Notes: generated by a model not told the origin, from the sequence alone. Shown: positions 22,601 to 33,875, counted from the stretch's first letter. The stretch: DNA of 64,000 bases from Cristatella mucedo (GCA_009760855.2 WPIO01000064.1:726001-790000), one strand, 5' to 3'. Numbers and translations are program-made.

Positions 22601-25600
22601 AATTAGCTGATTCATTCCTCCACTTAAAGACCGTTGGCGACAGACGCTTTAGCTTTGCAGGTCCTAGACTGTGGAACTCGCTTCCACAATTCTTAATCAA
22701 CGACAACTACTCTCCTACTGCCGACAATGGCTCATCCTTTTCAGCGGTCCTGAGCTGCTACATCCATGCTACTCACTACATCAACTGCTCTCCTAACTCT
22801 GCTATGCTTCCCACTTTCTCTTTGTTGTGTGAGACGAAGTCTGTTGGCTACCGAATGCGCACCGAAAGCCGCTTAGGCTGTGAGTGCGCTATAAAAAAAA
22901 TCCTAGCTGATTAAACAGCCTCTTTTTGTATAGCGGCAGAAGAGCCTTTACGGCTATTACCACCGCTTGCAGTGGCTATAAACGATCGGCCACCGCAGGA
23001 ATCGAACCCACGACCTTGGGACCGAGGTCGTGAAAGCAACTGCTTTACCTAGTATGCCATCGCGGCTCATCATACAAAACTCTCCTGTGTAACACCCACA
23101 TGGTCTTTATGACTTTGTGGAGTTACAGATGGAGATACATTGTATTACATTGCATTGAAGATAACTGTCATTTATATGTTACTCAATTGATAACAAATCT
23201 TTCAGCTTTAATTTAAGAAACATTGCAATGGCTGCACCTTTGCTTGTCCAATTATAATAATGATAATCATAATAATGCACTTGACCCATTGAGTAATCTG
23301 TGGAATTGGCTCTTTAATGCAACTTTTCCTGAGGCTATCGATGTTTAAAAAAATCTCATTACAGGCGTTGCTATATAAATCAACTCACGATATGTGATGC
23401 AATTTTAAATCGAATTACTAACATTCCTTCAGATTCGCAAAAGTTCACTCTAATATTTTCTATTCTAGTGTATTAGAGAAGTAAAGCTTGATTATGAAAA
23501 ATGACTCAAAATTCACCCTCTCTTAAATAAGTCGACCCGTGACCTTGTTTCTCAAACTGTATCCTTTATAAAAAAAAATGAGTATTCGTTAACATTAACG
23601 AGCAAGCTTAGCCAAAGGATGTCGAGAGGGTCTCATAAGTTATGATCTGCTCTTTTTTTCTAGGGCCGCCAACGGCTATGCCAACCTGCTGGTTCAGTAT
23701 TTCGAAACACACTCCTATGTCTCCCATGGTGTATGTACTACCTGGAATTCTGGCCATATGTGGTAGACAAAATTATTGTTTGCTTTCAAAATCAATTACA
23801 CGAATTGCCTTTTGATGGCTGCATTTGAAAACTTGGAGCTAATCACGTACAAAAACGACGGGCCATTAATAAATATTGAAAGTAAGTATGTTAATGGACC
23901 AGGTATTAGTTTAAATGAAGAAACGCCAATGGCTTGTTCAAGATCGTGGCAAATAGTTGTCTCAAGTGTGACTGCATACTATATGGGATTATATTGTTTA
24001 TCTACCTTTGTTATCGTTAAATGAAGCTGCATGTGATCCTATGAGGAGCAAGGTCACAAGGTATTCCCCTCGACCTGAGGTTAAGTGTAGCCCTTGCAAT
24101 AACCTCAAAATACTCACTGTTTCTTATCCTGGAAAGCTTATTATGTCTCCTTATTCTTGCTGCTTCATTTTGCTCCTACCTTGTCTTTTGATTATGCACA
24201 GCCCATTCCTTGGCATTAGTCGGAATATGTGCAGACACACAGCAAGAAAGAAGCGTTGGGCCTCACTTACACGTTGTTGGCTATTGGGCCGTGTTGCATT
24301 GTTCCAGCCCCAACGTGAGCTTTATAGTAGGCTAGAGTAAATCACAAAGTGCAACAAAGCAGCAAGTTAGGCAACACCAGCTTATTGACACTCCTACTCA
24401 CCCTCGGAAAAGGATCTTAAAGACGATGCTCTCCATTGGAAGCAAAATAACAGATGTGGGAAGGTCCGCCAAATGTCGGCACAAAGTCAGTTAGGACGTC
24501 GACTTGAAACATTGTGAGTCCCCCCAGCAGTCGAGGCAGTTGCACTAAGTTTACTCGAAGTTTAACATCTGCGAATATGTTTTCATGCATTGAGTTCAGT
24601 AGATGAATTGGTTCAACTCAATAGTTAATTAAGCTAACAAATACTGAACAGAAAACTGCATTGGGGTCAATAATCGCTGACAAATGAACACATGCTGAAA
24701 AACCTAGGTGGCAAGTCTCAGTTTTCCTTAATTTTTTCACGGTCACTGGTCATTAATATATTGGCCAGTACATCCCAAACGTCAGCAGCATTTATATTGA
24801 GCCGAAAAAATTTGTAAACAGAAACAGGGCTAGCTTTTCATTCTTAAAAAGACTGGCAGATCTGGATCAAGACATCAGTTGTCCTTGGCTCCAACTCTTT
24901 AAAAAGATTGCCTAAACAAACTAGCATTGCCTGATTGCAGCATGGTGACAAAAACCGAGCCTGCTCGAGCTCATTCGTAGGACAGCTGGGGATATCCAAG
25001 CAAAAGCAGATGCCACAGGCTCAGTTTCCTGGGGATATTTCTTGCCATTGAACGTTCGAAGCCGTCCTGTTGAGCCGGTTGGTATTTTGGCTATCAAGTA
25101 ATGCAGCAAGTAATAGTAGTAGATGCCTGGCAAGATTTGCTTTATGCAACAATATTATTTGTGAATAGCATTAAAGTCTTAGCTTTTACTACGAAAAAGC
25201 GTATGCCGGAAGTAGTAATTTATGCAATGCATTTATTTGAGAATAGAATGAATACCTTGGCTTTTACTGCGATTAATAAGTAGAGCTGATTAAACCAAAA
25301 GCACTATCAGGCACTACAGTCAAAATCAAGAAGCCGAACATCGTGGATGGTCTGCACTTTGCTACTCTACCTCCTAAGCTGATAACGAACTACTCGGGCC
25401 ACCAGGGATGCACAAATCACAGACACGATTATGGTTCTTGAAATATTCACCCCTTCACTATACGACCGACAGGGTCCCATTAATGAATGGCAAGGCAGCA
25501 TTGATGGCATACAGCAACATCAGACATGTAAATGTATCTCATAAGTAACATGAACTGGTGATTTAGGCCGACAGCCTAGAGGCGACAGACTCCTTAATTC

Positions 25601-28600
25601 AGACAGCTAACTGCAAAGTATTTAATGGGAGTCTTAGGAAGTGATCACCTTAAACAGCTGGTTATCACTTTAGATTGAGCTAGATTCCATGTATGTCAAA
25701 CCCGGCGGGCTACTAGTGCAATCGTGCAACGTTATCAAGTACCTGCTGTTGATTATTAGTTAGATACATTGCATTGACAGCTGTGGGGGACTGACCTGGT
25801 CAAACTGTACAGCAGAAGATGGAGTTGGCTATTAGTGGAGCTTGAAAGAGCGAATATGATTGTTACGTACCTCTCTAGTGAGAGTTGATTGCTCTTTTTC
25901 GTATCAATCCACATCGCTCACGTCTGTTGGTACTGTAATTATGATCCCTTAGCCGAAACGTAGGTCGCGATCCTTTTCGATGTTGGCCGATTTGTGTAGT
26001 CCGGCGACTGAACCGCCAATATGGCCTAGCGTATTATGATGACGTAGCGCGACTTCCGAAGAACAGGTACTTCCTTTTAGTACGATACATTAAGGTCAAT
26101 ATCTGTGCTTAAGCTGTCTAGCATAATAACACACAGATTTCCTCATTACAATTTTAAAATATCGCCAACTTCAGTTTTAAAATCGCTATCAGACTTTCAG
26201 CTTGGCTTTGTAAGCCACTTACAATGACCAGCTGTTATGTCTGCACAGCCAATAGTATTTCAGGTAACTGGCGAACCAGTGCCATTTTTAAAAACCTGAT
26301 GCTCTTAGTATGCTAAAGGAAAACGGCGCTGCGGTCATAATCCCGCAAGCAGCTTGGTTTGTTGCATTGCAAAGCAAATGATGGCATTAATTTGTAAGAC
26401 AGTCTCACTGATTGTGGAGGGAAACCTGATTTCCGAGAAGTCTTGAGAGCACCTCGAATTCAGGTGAATTTTTTGAAATCCCGCGTTTTCCAGCCCAGTC
26501 AGGTGAGGTTTTGTTTGTTTGCCGAGGTCAGTCGCACACCTTACGGTCGCATAGACAAATGTACTACTACCGGTTCTCCGACTTTCTTGTATTTCAACCG
26601 AACTGCCATCTCGATTGCCCTCATATTCTCACAATGCTGTTGTGTTTCGATTGTATGACTTGATAAATAATGATGCCTTCGCAAGTGATCGCCTGTTGCC
26701 TGCCAAAATAACTTAGTCCAATAAGATAGATAAATATATAAATATAAATAAACGTTAGCTGATTAAGCAGCCTCAATTGCATTGCGGTAGAAGAGCCTTA
26801 GCGGCTATCACAACCACTTGCAGTGGGCTGTCAAGAATCACCCGCTGCAGGTGTTAAACCCACGACCCGGGTCGTCAAAAGCAAGTACCTTACCTCCCGG
26901 GCTGAGACCTAGGAATTTGAGGTATTTACATTGATAAGTGTAAAAATTATGCAGGAACGCAATTTTAATCAACATACATTTTTATTAGTTATTCGAAAGC
27001 GAGTGAGAACTATGATTGCATCATGTTGCACAGAACTGGTATTCGCTATTACAGACTAGAATGGGTTACTCATTATTAGCTGCTGTTCCATGACATATCG
27101 GAGCAGTTGAACTGCTGATCACTATTAGTTGAATGAATGATAATGGTTGATTGGATGCTGGTAGTTGGGACAGCAAATTGAAAGTTGTCGTGGAGGTAAT
27201 CATGGTGGAATGGCAACGAGAAGTAGCTGCTATCCACCTGAAAGTAGATGTGCAAAGCTGTGGTAACAAATGCATATCATACGGCACTGCGTTTACAATG
27301 TATATTCCTCGTTTTACGGCATTGTTTTGTCAAGCTGCAATGCGGTTCTGCAAAGTTTTGGCATAGTCATAGAGCTGGACTGTGACCAGCGGCTTCCTCT
27401 AACAGAAATGTTGATTTGCTGTACATTGCTGACTGTGAAGCCGAGCCATACATATAATCTTGCTACTAGAATCTGCGTTCTGTTAGTTTTGATTTACCTG
27501 GCTTGCTGGCCAACTGCAAATTGATGTGCCAGTTTTTTCTCTACAACAGTGAGTGGTTGCCTCTCATTTATTTAGAAACAATTAACCAAGACCTTGGACG
27601 ATCAAGATTTGCCGCTCACTTTCAGCATGCTGGTATTAAAAATGAAAATTTGTCAGGTAGCATCAAGACCTCTACAATCGAGAGTTGTGTAGTGAGTTCG
27701 TCAAGGCGGGATGGTGCAGCTCAGCTTTACATGCTTCCCACCGACTCTGTTCTCACTGCTGTCAAAAGCGTCCAGCCGAGCAACTCAGGTAATACTGATA
27801 CTTGTCTTTAAGTGATACTGATGATGGTGTTGGTATTGGTAATATGTCTAAGCCACCAAATCATAGACAACAATTTTGTTAAGATGACGTTGACTTTTTC
27901 AATTGCATTCTCTTTGCAGCAAATGTAAAACTCCCAGAAAGAGATGAGTTCTCTGAAAGCGCTTTATCAAGTGCATTATTATTATTATTATTATTTTGTT
28001 CAGGCGAGTTACATTATATGCATCTTACAATGCAATCTTCCAATTACATGCATCTTATGCCAATAAACAGAACTAGAACATTTACTGCTGCTGCTGTGCA
28101 TGAAATCTCTGTCTCTCTTTTGCATGCTTTTGGTGGCTGCTTAGTCGTGAATCACAAAGTCGAGATATTCTTAGTGACAGAAATGCTTATGCAAAGGTAG
28201 CTATTTCCTTACCATTGCAAAACAATTAATTCACAAGCAATAGTGTACCGCCAATGACATTTTGCATTGGATCTACATTTGATTGCAGTGTTGCTTACGA
28301 TAGCAGTTTGCATAGTAATATATGAAGCTTCACATGTTTTTGATAAAGTGATCTATAAGAGATGTACTCAGTGGACTTACCCTTGCACCGCCTGTTCTTT
28401 GAGATGATTGCTGCTGCATTAGCACTAAATGTACTGGAAATATTTAGAGCAACTTGTGTGCAGTTATCTGCTTCCTGCATTTGCTGTGATATGTTAGCTA
28501 CTCATAAAACCAGATTTGGCTCATTTCTAGTCTGTATCACTTAGTCACTTTTTCAGGTGATGGAAGTGGAGCAGGTGACCCAGTACAGGTAGGTCTCATT

Positions 28601-31600
28601 CCTTTCAAAGACTTTCGCGTTTTACAGCATCCCTGCATCTCTATAGTTGCCATTTCCTTGAAGTCCTTACTGACTCAGTGGCTCCTACTGAGGAGTTCCC
28701 AGTGGTTCTTTCTGGTATCCTAATGGTGACATAGTGGATTTCTGCCTTCAGAGCTTACCAGCATGGCCAAAAGATAGCATTTTTTTGTTTTGGCATTTGT
28801 CAGCTTCCACACGTGCTTGAACCATGCAAGTGATAGATTGGTTTGTGGGCTCAAGGCATACATGCATAGCAGTGGGTGAACAGCTTTCTATCGTGACTAC
28901 ATGCATGGCCATGCTGGCGTTATAGCAGAGGCTCCTTCTGTATACAATCTTCTTTTTGTTCATCACTGGACCGTTTAACTAATTTGGTTTGGTGTGCTTG
29001 TAGCAACTCCAGCTGAAACTAAAGAGGATTGCCAAAAAGCTGAGACAGGTAAATAATGCATCCCCGGATTTTTCATATGGTTGTTGCCTCTGGAAATACT
29101 AATGTCTGCATTCTACTGCATCACTTGACCTATTTCCTATAAGAGAAAGGGAACATCCTGCAGGGATGCCAGTGTCAGTGACACACCTATTTCATATAAG
29201 GAGTAGGGGATTTTGTGTATTTCCGTCCTAAAGCCACGACTTTGATAGTGTTTTCTCACGAAAAGGGCTCTCGGCAGTCACAGGTGTAGGATTGGATGTG
29301 GTAAGATTCTTTTGAAGGGCATTTGATCATGGCATTACTTGTCATCAATGCGGGTTCAGCATATGAATCAAGCTAAAACGATTGTGCTAGTACTTCCTTT
29401 GTCGATGACCATTGGCTGTTATTGCCAAACACCAAACGTTTAGGATGAAAAACCAAGGTTTATGCAGACTTGGCTGGCACCTCGGACCGTTTGTGGGCAC
29501 CACTAAACATTTGCTAGCACCATCGAATTCTGAAAGCCCTTGCACTCTTTTGTTTTCATTTTCTATTTAGCTCCACAAGCAGCCATAAGCTTTGCCACAC
29601 TTGGCCTGCTGTGAGAACTATTGTTAATTAATGGTAATAAACTAGCGAATATGGTTTCATTGATTGGCTGTCAAGAAGCAGCGTCTTGGTCGGTAACGTT
29701 TTGCTCAGGTGGACTTCTAAGTGCTGAACCCAGAAAACCTGGAAGTAGGCATATCTGTTGATACACTCCTTAGCAACCGGGTCAGCATGCAAATGTGGTT
29801 AGTGGCAGCATGCACAGTGTCAGCACGCATAAGCACATCAAGGACGAATCACAGGGACCCACTAAATGCTCTCCTTAATAGGTGTGTTTTTAGGTTCCTT
29901 TTAAATGCGGTCATGTCAGGGGATGTTCTGACGCAGGTCGGGAGGGAGTTCCAGGCTTTGGGAGCATATGAACTAAATGCACGGTCTCCAAAGGATTTAA
30001 GGTTTGTACGAGGTATTTCCAGACTGTTGGATTCCGAGAAGCCGGTGGTACGATGCTTGGCCTGATGGGGTAGTATATCTGACAGATAGGCTGGAGCCAT
30101 AGAATGAAGGGACCTAAAAGTGAGCGACAAAACCTTGAAGTCAATCCGTTGCTTGACTGGTAGCAGTGCAGGTCGGCGAGAAGTGGTGTAATGTGGCAAC
30201 TGCGAAGCTCGCGGCAGACAAGTCGAGCTGCCGAGTTTTGCACCAGCTGCAATCGCCTGATCGCACATGCTGGTAGGCCAGTAAGCAGTAAGTTGCAGAA
30301 GTCGAGACGAGTGTAAGAATTGTGCTCTGTATTCAATGGTCAACCGGAAGTCATCGTAGTTCCTTCAGCATGAGGAGACACTTGGCTGAACGTCTGGGTT
30401 TTGTTTACTGGCCTTGCAGCCATATTCATCGCGAACTACATAGGCTTAATGGGTTTGTGTTATCCCAGCCAAAACGGAAGTCAGTAATCTTAGACAGAAC
30501 CAGGGAGCCAGTATTTTTATCAAGCCCCCTAGACAGTCTGTTATCTTGGTCAAGGATCGGACTTAGATCCATAGATACTCGATCCTACTGAAGATCGACT
30601 GAGCAATCCAGTGAGTTTTCTCTCAGGTTTAGCAAGATTCAAGCTCATTGTGTCGTCTTCATTAAATGCTGTGTGGTATGTAACTGATGCATGCACCTTT
30701 TTTTCTTATCAGAAGACATCTAATTATTGCCGTATATGTGCATAACGTTTGCTCGGGCATTGCAGATCAGTGACCTAGAGAAGAAAGCTCATCTGGATGA
30801 TGACCAGGTAATGCATTTTTCATGGCTGCCTATGAACTCGTCGTCATCATGTGCTGTGTTGAACTACACACGTGTTCTGCTTACATGCATTTGCTTCTAC
30901 ATTCGTGCCACATTGTCACTGATCATTGTGCTATGGTTTTTTGTATGATCATTTATAGACCACGGCAAACAGATCTCTACAGTCGACCTGATAGGGTGCC
31001 TCAGCACTTTGTGCCCCTTGTGCTTAGACCACCATGTGTGTAGACCACCATGCTTGTTTACCACAATGCCTGTAGACCACCGTGTGCTTAGACCACCGTG
31101 TGCTTAGACCACCATGTGCTTAGACCAAGGTGTGCTTAGACCACCGTGTGCTTAGACCACCATGTGTGTGTAAACCATCATATATGTAGACCACCACGTG
31201 TGTGTGTAGACCACCAGGTGTATAGACCACCATGTGTGTTTACCACAATGCCTGTAGACCACCATGTGCGTAGACCACCATGTGTGTGTAGACCTCCATA
31301 TATGTAGACCACCATGTGTGTAGACCACCATGTGCATAGCCTCTGATGTGCTCTGTCTCCATAGGATTTGAGGTTTGTTTGAGTTGCAGCTAAATAACCC
31401 AAGTCGGACAAGGGGTTACAATGCCTAGACTGATGAGAAAAGAATTTAGATAGGTAGGCTGGTGCTAGAAAATAAAGTGACCCCGAAGGGAGTCACACAA
31501 TCTTGAAGTTGATAGGCTGCTTGATGGAAAGCCACAGCAGGTAGGCAAGAAGTGGTGCACTGCTGAATTTTGCACCAACGTTTGATCCTTATTGCACAGG

Positions 31601-33815
31601 AAGGAAAACCTGCTCGTAGTGACTAACATAAGTCGAGTCAGGATTTCACAACCATGTGGACCGACTTTGATATAGTATCCCTGTCTAAACCGACCCTATT
31701 TTTTGTATGGCTACGTAGGTGAAAGTTGGAAGATCGGCTATGGGGCTGATGTAGCCGTGTAGTGAAATATGTTTTAGGAACAGGGTACCGAGATTTCACA
31801 CAGACGCTTCAGAATATATGTTGGCAGATACCCATTGGTGGCAAAGATTTTCTCATTTCTGAATGACACCAGGTTTGCACGTAACTAGGATGTTTGTTGT
31901 GTCGTCATTCAATTCGGGAAAGTATTTTGTGCTTAAAATTTAAGTGGTAGCAATATATGCAGCAAGGGAGTTACATGAGTTGTCGGTGCTTTAAGGCAGG
32001 GATGAATCAAAGCACAAGGGCAGTTTTGTATCGTATGCATAACAATGTAAGCTTAGTGTTTGGCAATTAACATGAGCAAGAGAGAGAATATACATTGTAA
32101 AACTTAGTGAACTAAGCACCGACGTCGAAGATATCCCATTCTTTAGGGGCTCCTCGGATGACTGTTGCCTGTATTCATCAGTGCTCTGTAGTTTCCCATA
32201 GAGAAACGAATGTCAACTATTACCCTGCAGTGTCAATAATGCCCAAGCAAGATGAGACGCAGTCTCAAGAAAGACTGTATGATCAAACGCTGCTGAAATA
32301 TCAGGCAAAACAAGCTGACAGGCTTCACCTAAGCATGCATTCCTGAGAAGGTCGTTATATACCCAAAGTAATGCTGACTCGGTAGGATGATTAGTTCTAC
32401 AACCAGACTGGAAAGTAATGTATCTCCATCTGTTACTCCACAAAGCCACACAAGCTCTGTGGGTGTTACACAGGACAGTTTTGTCTAGCATACTCACAGT
32501 CTAAGAGGCTTTCGGCAGGTATTCGGTTGCCAACAGGCTTCATGTCACGCAACACAGAGGTACTAAGAAGCATAACTGAGTCAGTAGAACAGTTGAGGTA
32601 GTAAGTGGCATGGAAGTTGCAGCTCAGATTGGCTGGAAAGGATGTGCCGTAGTCGAAGCAGAATAATAGATGTCATTGCACAAGGATTGTGGAAATGACT
32701 TCCTCAGTCTACGACCTGCAGAGCAAGAGCTTCTGTTGCTAACAGTCTTCAAGTAGAGGAATGGAACAGCTAATTTAATGCCCGTATAAGATCTAAGGGC
32801 ACGAGGAGGCTGAAACTGGTGCAGCAGTTCAGCTAGGTATGAAGGAGCCAAGCCGTGGCAGACCTCGTGGGTCAGTCTAAGAACTTTACTCTGTATCCTT
32901 TGCTCCACCAACGGCCATCCAAACTCATTCAACAAAGGAAACACCTGGTCAAACTTCTCAAGATTCGTAAACGTATTGGATAGGTTTGACGTTTATATAT
33001 ATATATATATAAGAGTATAGCTGGTCTGCAACTATTTGTTCCAGTGTCTTAGATATGAACGACAGTTGGAAGACTGAAGTTTAGATTTTCCTTGTCTGAC
33101 GCTGCCTTCTTGATGAATGTGCTAGCAACAGCCTTTTCTTCAGAGATACACGGACTAGACCTGAGGCTAAAGATATATTTAGTATACTAGTTAGGCGTGG
33201 CAGAAGCAAATCTAGGCACTGCAGAAGGAGAATTTGGGTTTAGGTTCTAGAGGGCAAGTCGTCTTCTTAGAAATGAAGATGAACTTTGAGATGGGGTCAG
33301 TAGTGGCTGGCTTGAATGTAGACATAGCGTTACTGCAAGGGAATGAGGGAGAGGAGTCCAGTGAGGATGTTACCTTGGGGGCCGACTCTCTAATCTTACT
33401 CATCTTGCTGACAAAGAGAAGTGATCTGCTGGGTCACTGACAGGATGACTAGGTAAAGTGCTGACCTGGAAGCAGTTTAGGAGATAGTTGGTGGTCTGCA
33501 TCAGTATTTTTTGGTTGAGCGTCTGCGATTCGACTATTTTTGTAACAGCTGGACTTGGCCGTAGGTACGACGGATCGGAACGGTCTGCAGTAGTCCCCAT
33601 ATGCCATTTGACGGACTTTAAGTGGAGAAGTTGTCGTGTTACTAAAATCTTGCTTGAATCCTGACCTGTATGTGCTTGGCTACTGCTCCTGTATCCGTAA
33701 GTGAGATCGTGTTGCTCGTTGTTCGTTGCAGAAAAAGAAGTTGGATAAGAAGGCCGAACTAGAACGTGAGAGGGACGCTGCTGAAAAGGAACTTGAACAA
33801 CTAGGTGGCATTTAA
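19403..33815 (+). CDS. Uncharacterised protein with PYM/eIF2A-like helical C-terminus (8 exons)
   Basis: Eight exons (19403-19675, 20474-20534, 20647-20761, 27550-27788, 28557-28588, 29004-29048, 30766-30807, 33732-33815) are all phase-compatible and sum to 296 codons plus TAA. Residues 1-91 are Gln/Pro-rich and probably disordered. Residues 113-149 have Cys at 119, 132, 133, 136 and 139, a possible small metal site. Residues 241-296 form a Lys/Glu/Leu-rich helical tail (KLKRIAKKLRQ, then ELERERDAAEKELEQLGG) resembling the C-terminus shared by PYM (partner of Y14 and Mago) and eIF2A. The N-terminal PYM signature is absent, so I do not name it PYM. A poly(A) signal AATAAA lies at 33870, 55 bases past the stop. 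The true start could be further upstream, because the frame stays open before the ATG, and more exons could lie in the 6.8-kb intron 3. The model rests on splice signals and phase alone. Confidence 0.62.
20474..20534 (+). CDS. Gene 2 exon 2
   Basis: A long pyrimidine tract (TTTCTTTCTTTTTTAATAATTAG) precedes it and GTATGT follows. It encodes 20 residues beginning AGRGSVGQAENF plus one base. Confidence 0.6.
20647..20761 (+). CDS. Gene 2 exon 3: Cys cluster
   Basis: It lies between CTGTCGTTCAACAG and GTATGC. After completing a Gly codon it encodes 37 residues with Cys spaced as C-x12-C-C-x2-C-x2-C, ending in two bases of a codon. This could be a small zinc-binding knuckle, but no named family is recognised. 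Confidence 0.6.
20762..21404. other. Gene 2 intron 3, 5' part
   Basis: No repeat or coding domain recognised between exon 3 and the LINE-B copy. Confidence 0.35.
21405..23147 (+). mobile_element. LINE-B copy, RT through 3' hairpin, 5'-truncated
   Basis: The reverse transcriptase starts at KYRPVFLLPFLSKILK. It has LSAAFDTIDHEVLLERM, the CGVPQGSVL block, an intact YADD catalytic box (21920-21931), KNFLKLNDDKTELLL and the C-terminal thumb region. The 3' UTR ends in the hairpin GTAACACCCACA..TGTGGAGTTAC and GATGGAGATACATTG. A frameshift near 21745 and stops near 22014 and 22490 disable it. A SINE-2 splits the 3' UTR. The family is CR1/L2-like by RT sequence. It lies in intron 3 of gene 2. Confidence 0.9.
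22899..23071 (-). mobile_element. SINE-2 inserted in LINE-B 3' UTR
   Basis: The other LINE-B copies read GCGCTATACAAAACTCTCC without a break. Here the SINE separates GCGCTATAAAAA from ATACAAAACTCTCC, so the insertion point is clear and the duplicated target is roughly ATAnAAAA. Confidence 0.85.
23148..26753. other. Gene 2 intron 3, long stretch with nothing assigned
   Basis: About 3.6 kb of AT-rich sequence. Open frames up to 110 aa (24008-24340) show no domain, and splice-bounded, phase-compatible exons were not found. Extra exons of gene 2 cannot be excluded. Confidence 0.35.
26754..26905 (-). mobile_element. SINE-2 copy, diverged
   Basis: AGCTGATTAAGCAGCCTC, GAAGAGCCTTAGCGGCTATC, CCACTTGCAGTGG and AACCCACGACCCGGGTCGT appear in order. 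The hairpin is shortened. Confidence 0.8.
27550..27788 (+). CDS. Gene 2 exon 4
   Basis: The acceptor GTTTTTTCTCTACAACAG is strong. The first base completes the Gly codon left by exon 3, then 79 codons and one base follow before GTAATA. The product is Ser/Thr-rich. A second acceptor at 27575 (TTATTTAG) could shorten it, but that would break the phase with exon 3. Confidence 0.55.
27917..27995 (+). mobile_element. LINE-A tail-only fragment in gene 2 intron 4
   Basis: About 80 bp: GCAGCAAATGTAAAACTCCC, then AGAGATGAGTTCTCTGAAAG, GCGCTTTATCAAGTGC and (ATT)n. No upstream LINE sequence is present. Confidence 0.85.
28557..28588 (+). CDS. Gene 2 exon 5 (32-nt micro-exon)
   Basis: The acceptor is CACTTTTTCAG and the donor is GTAGGT. 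It completes the split Gly of exon 4 and adds ten residues (DGSGAGDPVQ), a Gly-rich linker before the helical tail. Confidence 0.55.
29004..29048 (+). CDS. Gene 2 exon 6 (45-nt, start of basic helix)
   Basis: It encodes QLQLKLKRIAKKLRQ in phase 0 between GTGTGCTTGTAG and GTAAAT. The basic-hydrophobic heptad pattern matches the beginning of the PYM/eIF2A tail helix (K-x-L-x-K-K-L-R-Q). Confidence 0.65.
29779..30316 (-). mobile_element. LINE-A fragment lacking its 3' tail
   Basis: It begins abruptly at GGGTCAGCATGCAAATGTGG without the hairpin/ATT tail. The minus strand encodes RIDFKVLSLTFRSLHSMAPA and TNLKSFGDRAFSSYAPKAWN with frameshifts. It lies in intron 6 of gene 2. Confidence 0.85.
30317..30596 (-). 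mobile_element. LINE-B-related fragment fused to LINE-A fragment
   Basis: Blocks such as GTAAGAATTGTGCTCTGTAT, GGAGACACTTGGCTGAACG and GCCTTGCAGCCATATTCATC align with the LINE-B C-terminal region of 60786-61060, but divergence is high and a third related family is possible. Confidence 0.6.
30766..30807 (+). CDS. Gene 2 exon 7 (42-nt)
   Basis: It encodes ISDLEKKAHLDDDQ in phase 0 between GGGCATTGCAG and GTAATG. It continues the helix of exon 6 into the acidic turn found between the two helices of the tail. Confidence 0.65.
31022..31345. repeat. Minisatellite, unit about 14-18 bp
   Basis: About 18 tandem, variable copies of a unit with the core TAGACCACCATGTGTG, spaced by GT runs of different length. 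It lies in intron 7 of gene 2 and opens long spurious frames on the minus strand. Confidence 0.92.
32408..32985 (-). mobile_element. LINE-B 3' fragment nested in LINE-A
   Basis: It ends in the GTAACACCCACA-type hairpin (GTTACTCCACAAAG..TGTGGGTGTTAC on the + strand, 32428-32471) and encodes LTHEVCHGLAPSYLAEL. LINE-A sequence resumes on both sides (TTCCAGTCTGGTTG at 32390 and the ACACTGGAACAAATAG equivalent at 33040). Confidence 0.8.
32994..33011. repeat. (TA)n microsatellite
   Basis: Nine TA dinucleotides lie at the junction between the LINE-B insert and the host LINE-A. Confidence 0.9.
33732..33815 (+). CDS. Gene 2 terminal exon 8 with stop
   Basis: After GTTCGTTGCAG it encodes 27 residues from KKKLDKKAELERE to LEQLGGI and then TAA. 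This is a highly charged coiled-coil-like end. AATAAA at 33870 fits a 3' end close by. Confidence 0.65.
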   Translation, partial: KKKLDKKAELERERDAAEKELEQLGGI

Positions 33816-33869
33816 GCATAGCTTTCTTGACCAAGAGCCTCCGTGGCTACTCTGCAGCTTTCAGCAGGC

Positions 33870-33875
33870 AATAAA
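33870..33875 (+). promoter_or_regulatory. Poly(A) signal of gene 2
   Basis: A canonical AATAAA lies 55 bases after the TAA of the last exon. A second AATAAA about 215 bases further on (34085) could be an alternative. Confidence 0.5.

Larger units (their letters stand above)
31346..33650 (-). mobile_element. LINE-A copy, old, split by a LINE-B fragment
   Basis: The minus strand carries, from 33.6 kb down: ILMQTTNYLLN, SKKTTCPLEP, the TLEQIVADQ-type segment (about 33040), HPTESALLWVYNDLL (32340-32390), then after the LINE-B insert the finger/palm and thumb blocks down to 31346. The 3' tail is missing. Decay is heavy. The 5' end approaches within about 80 bases of the last exon of gene 2. Confidence 0.75.

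Noticed and set aside
24008-24340. 110-codon + frame inside gene 2 intron 3 as an exon
   Set aside because: No matching splice sites in a phase compatible with exons 3 and 4, and composition is not protein-like.
31152-31411. Repetitive minus-strand frames with repeated Trp-Ser-Thr-His
   Set aside because: Translation of the TAGACCACCATG minisatellite.
19403-33815. Naming the second gene PYM1 or eIF2A
   Set aside because: Only the C-terminal helix resembles these proteins; the PYM N-terminal Mago-Y14-binding motif and the eIF2A beta-propeller are not seen.
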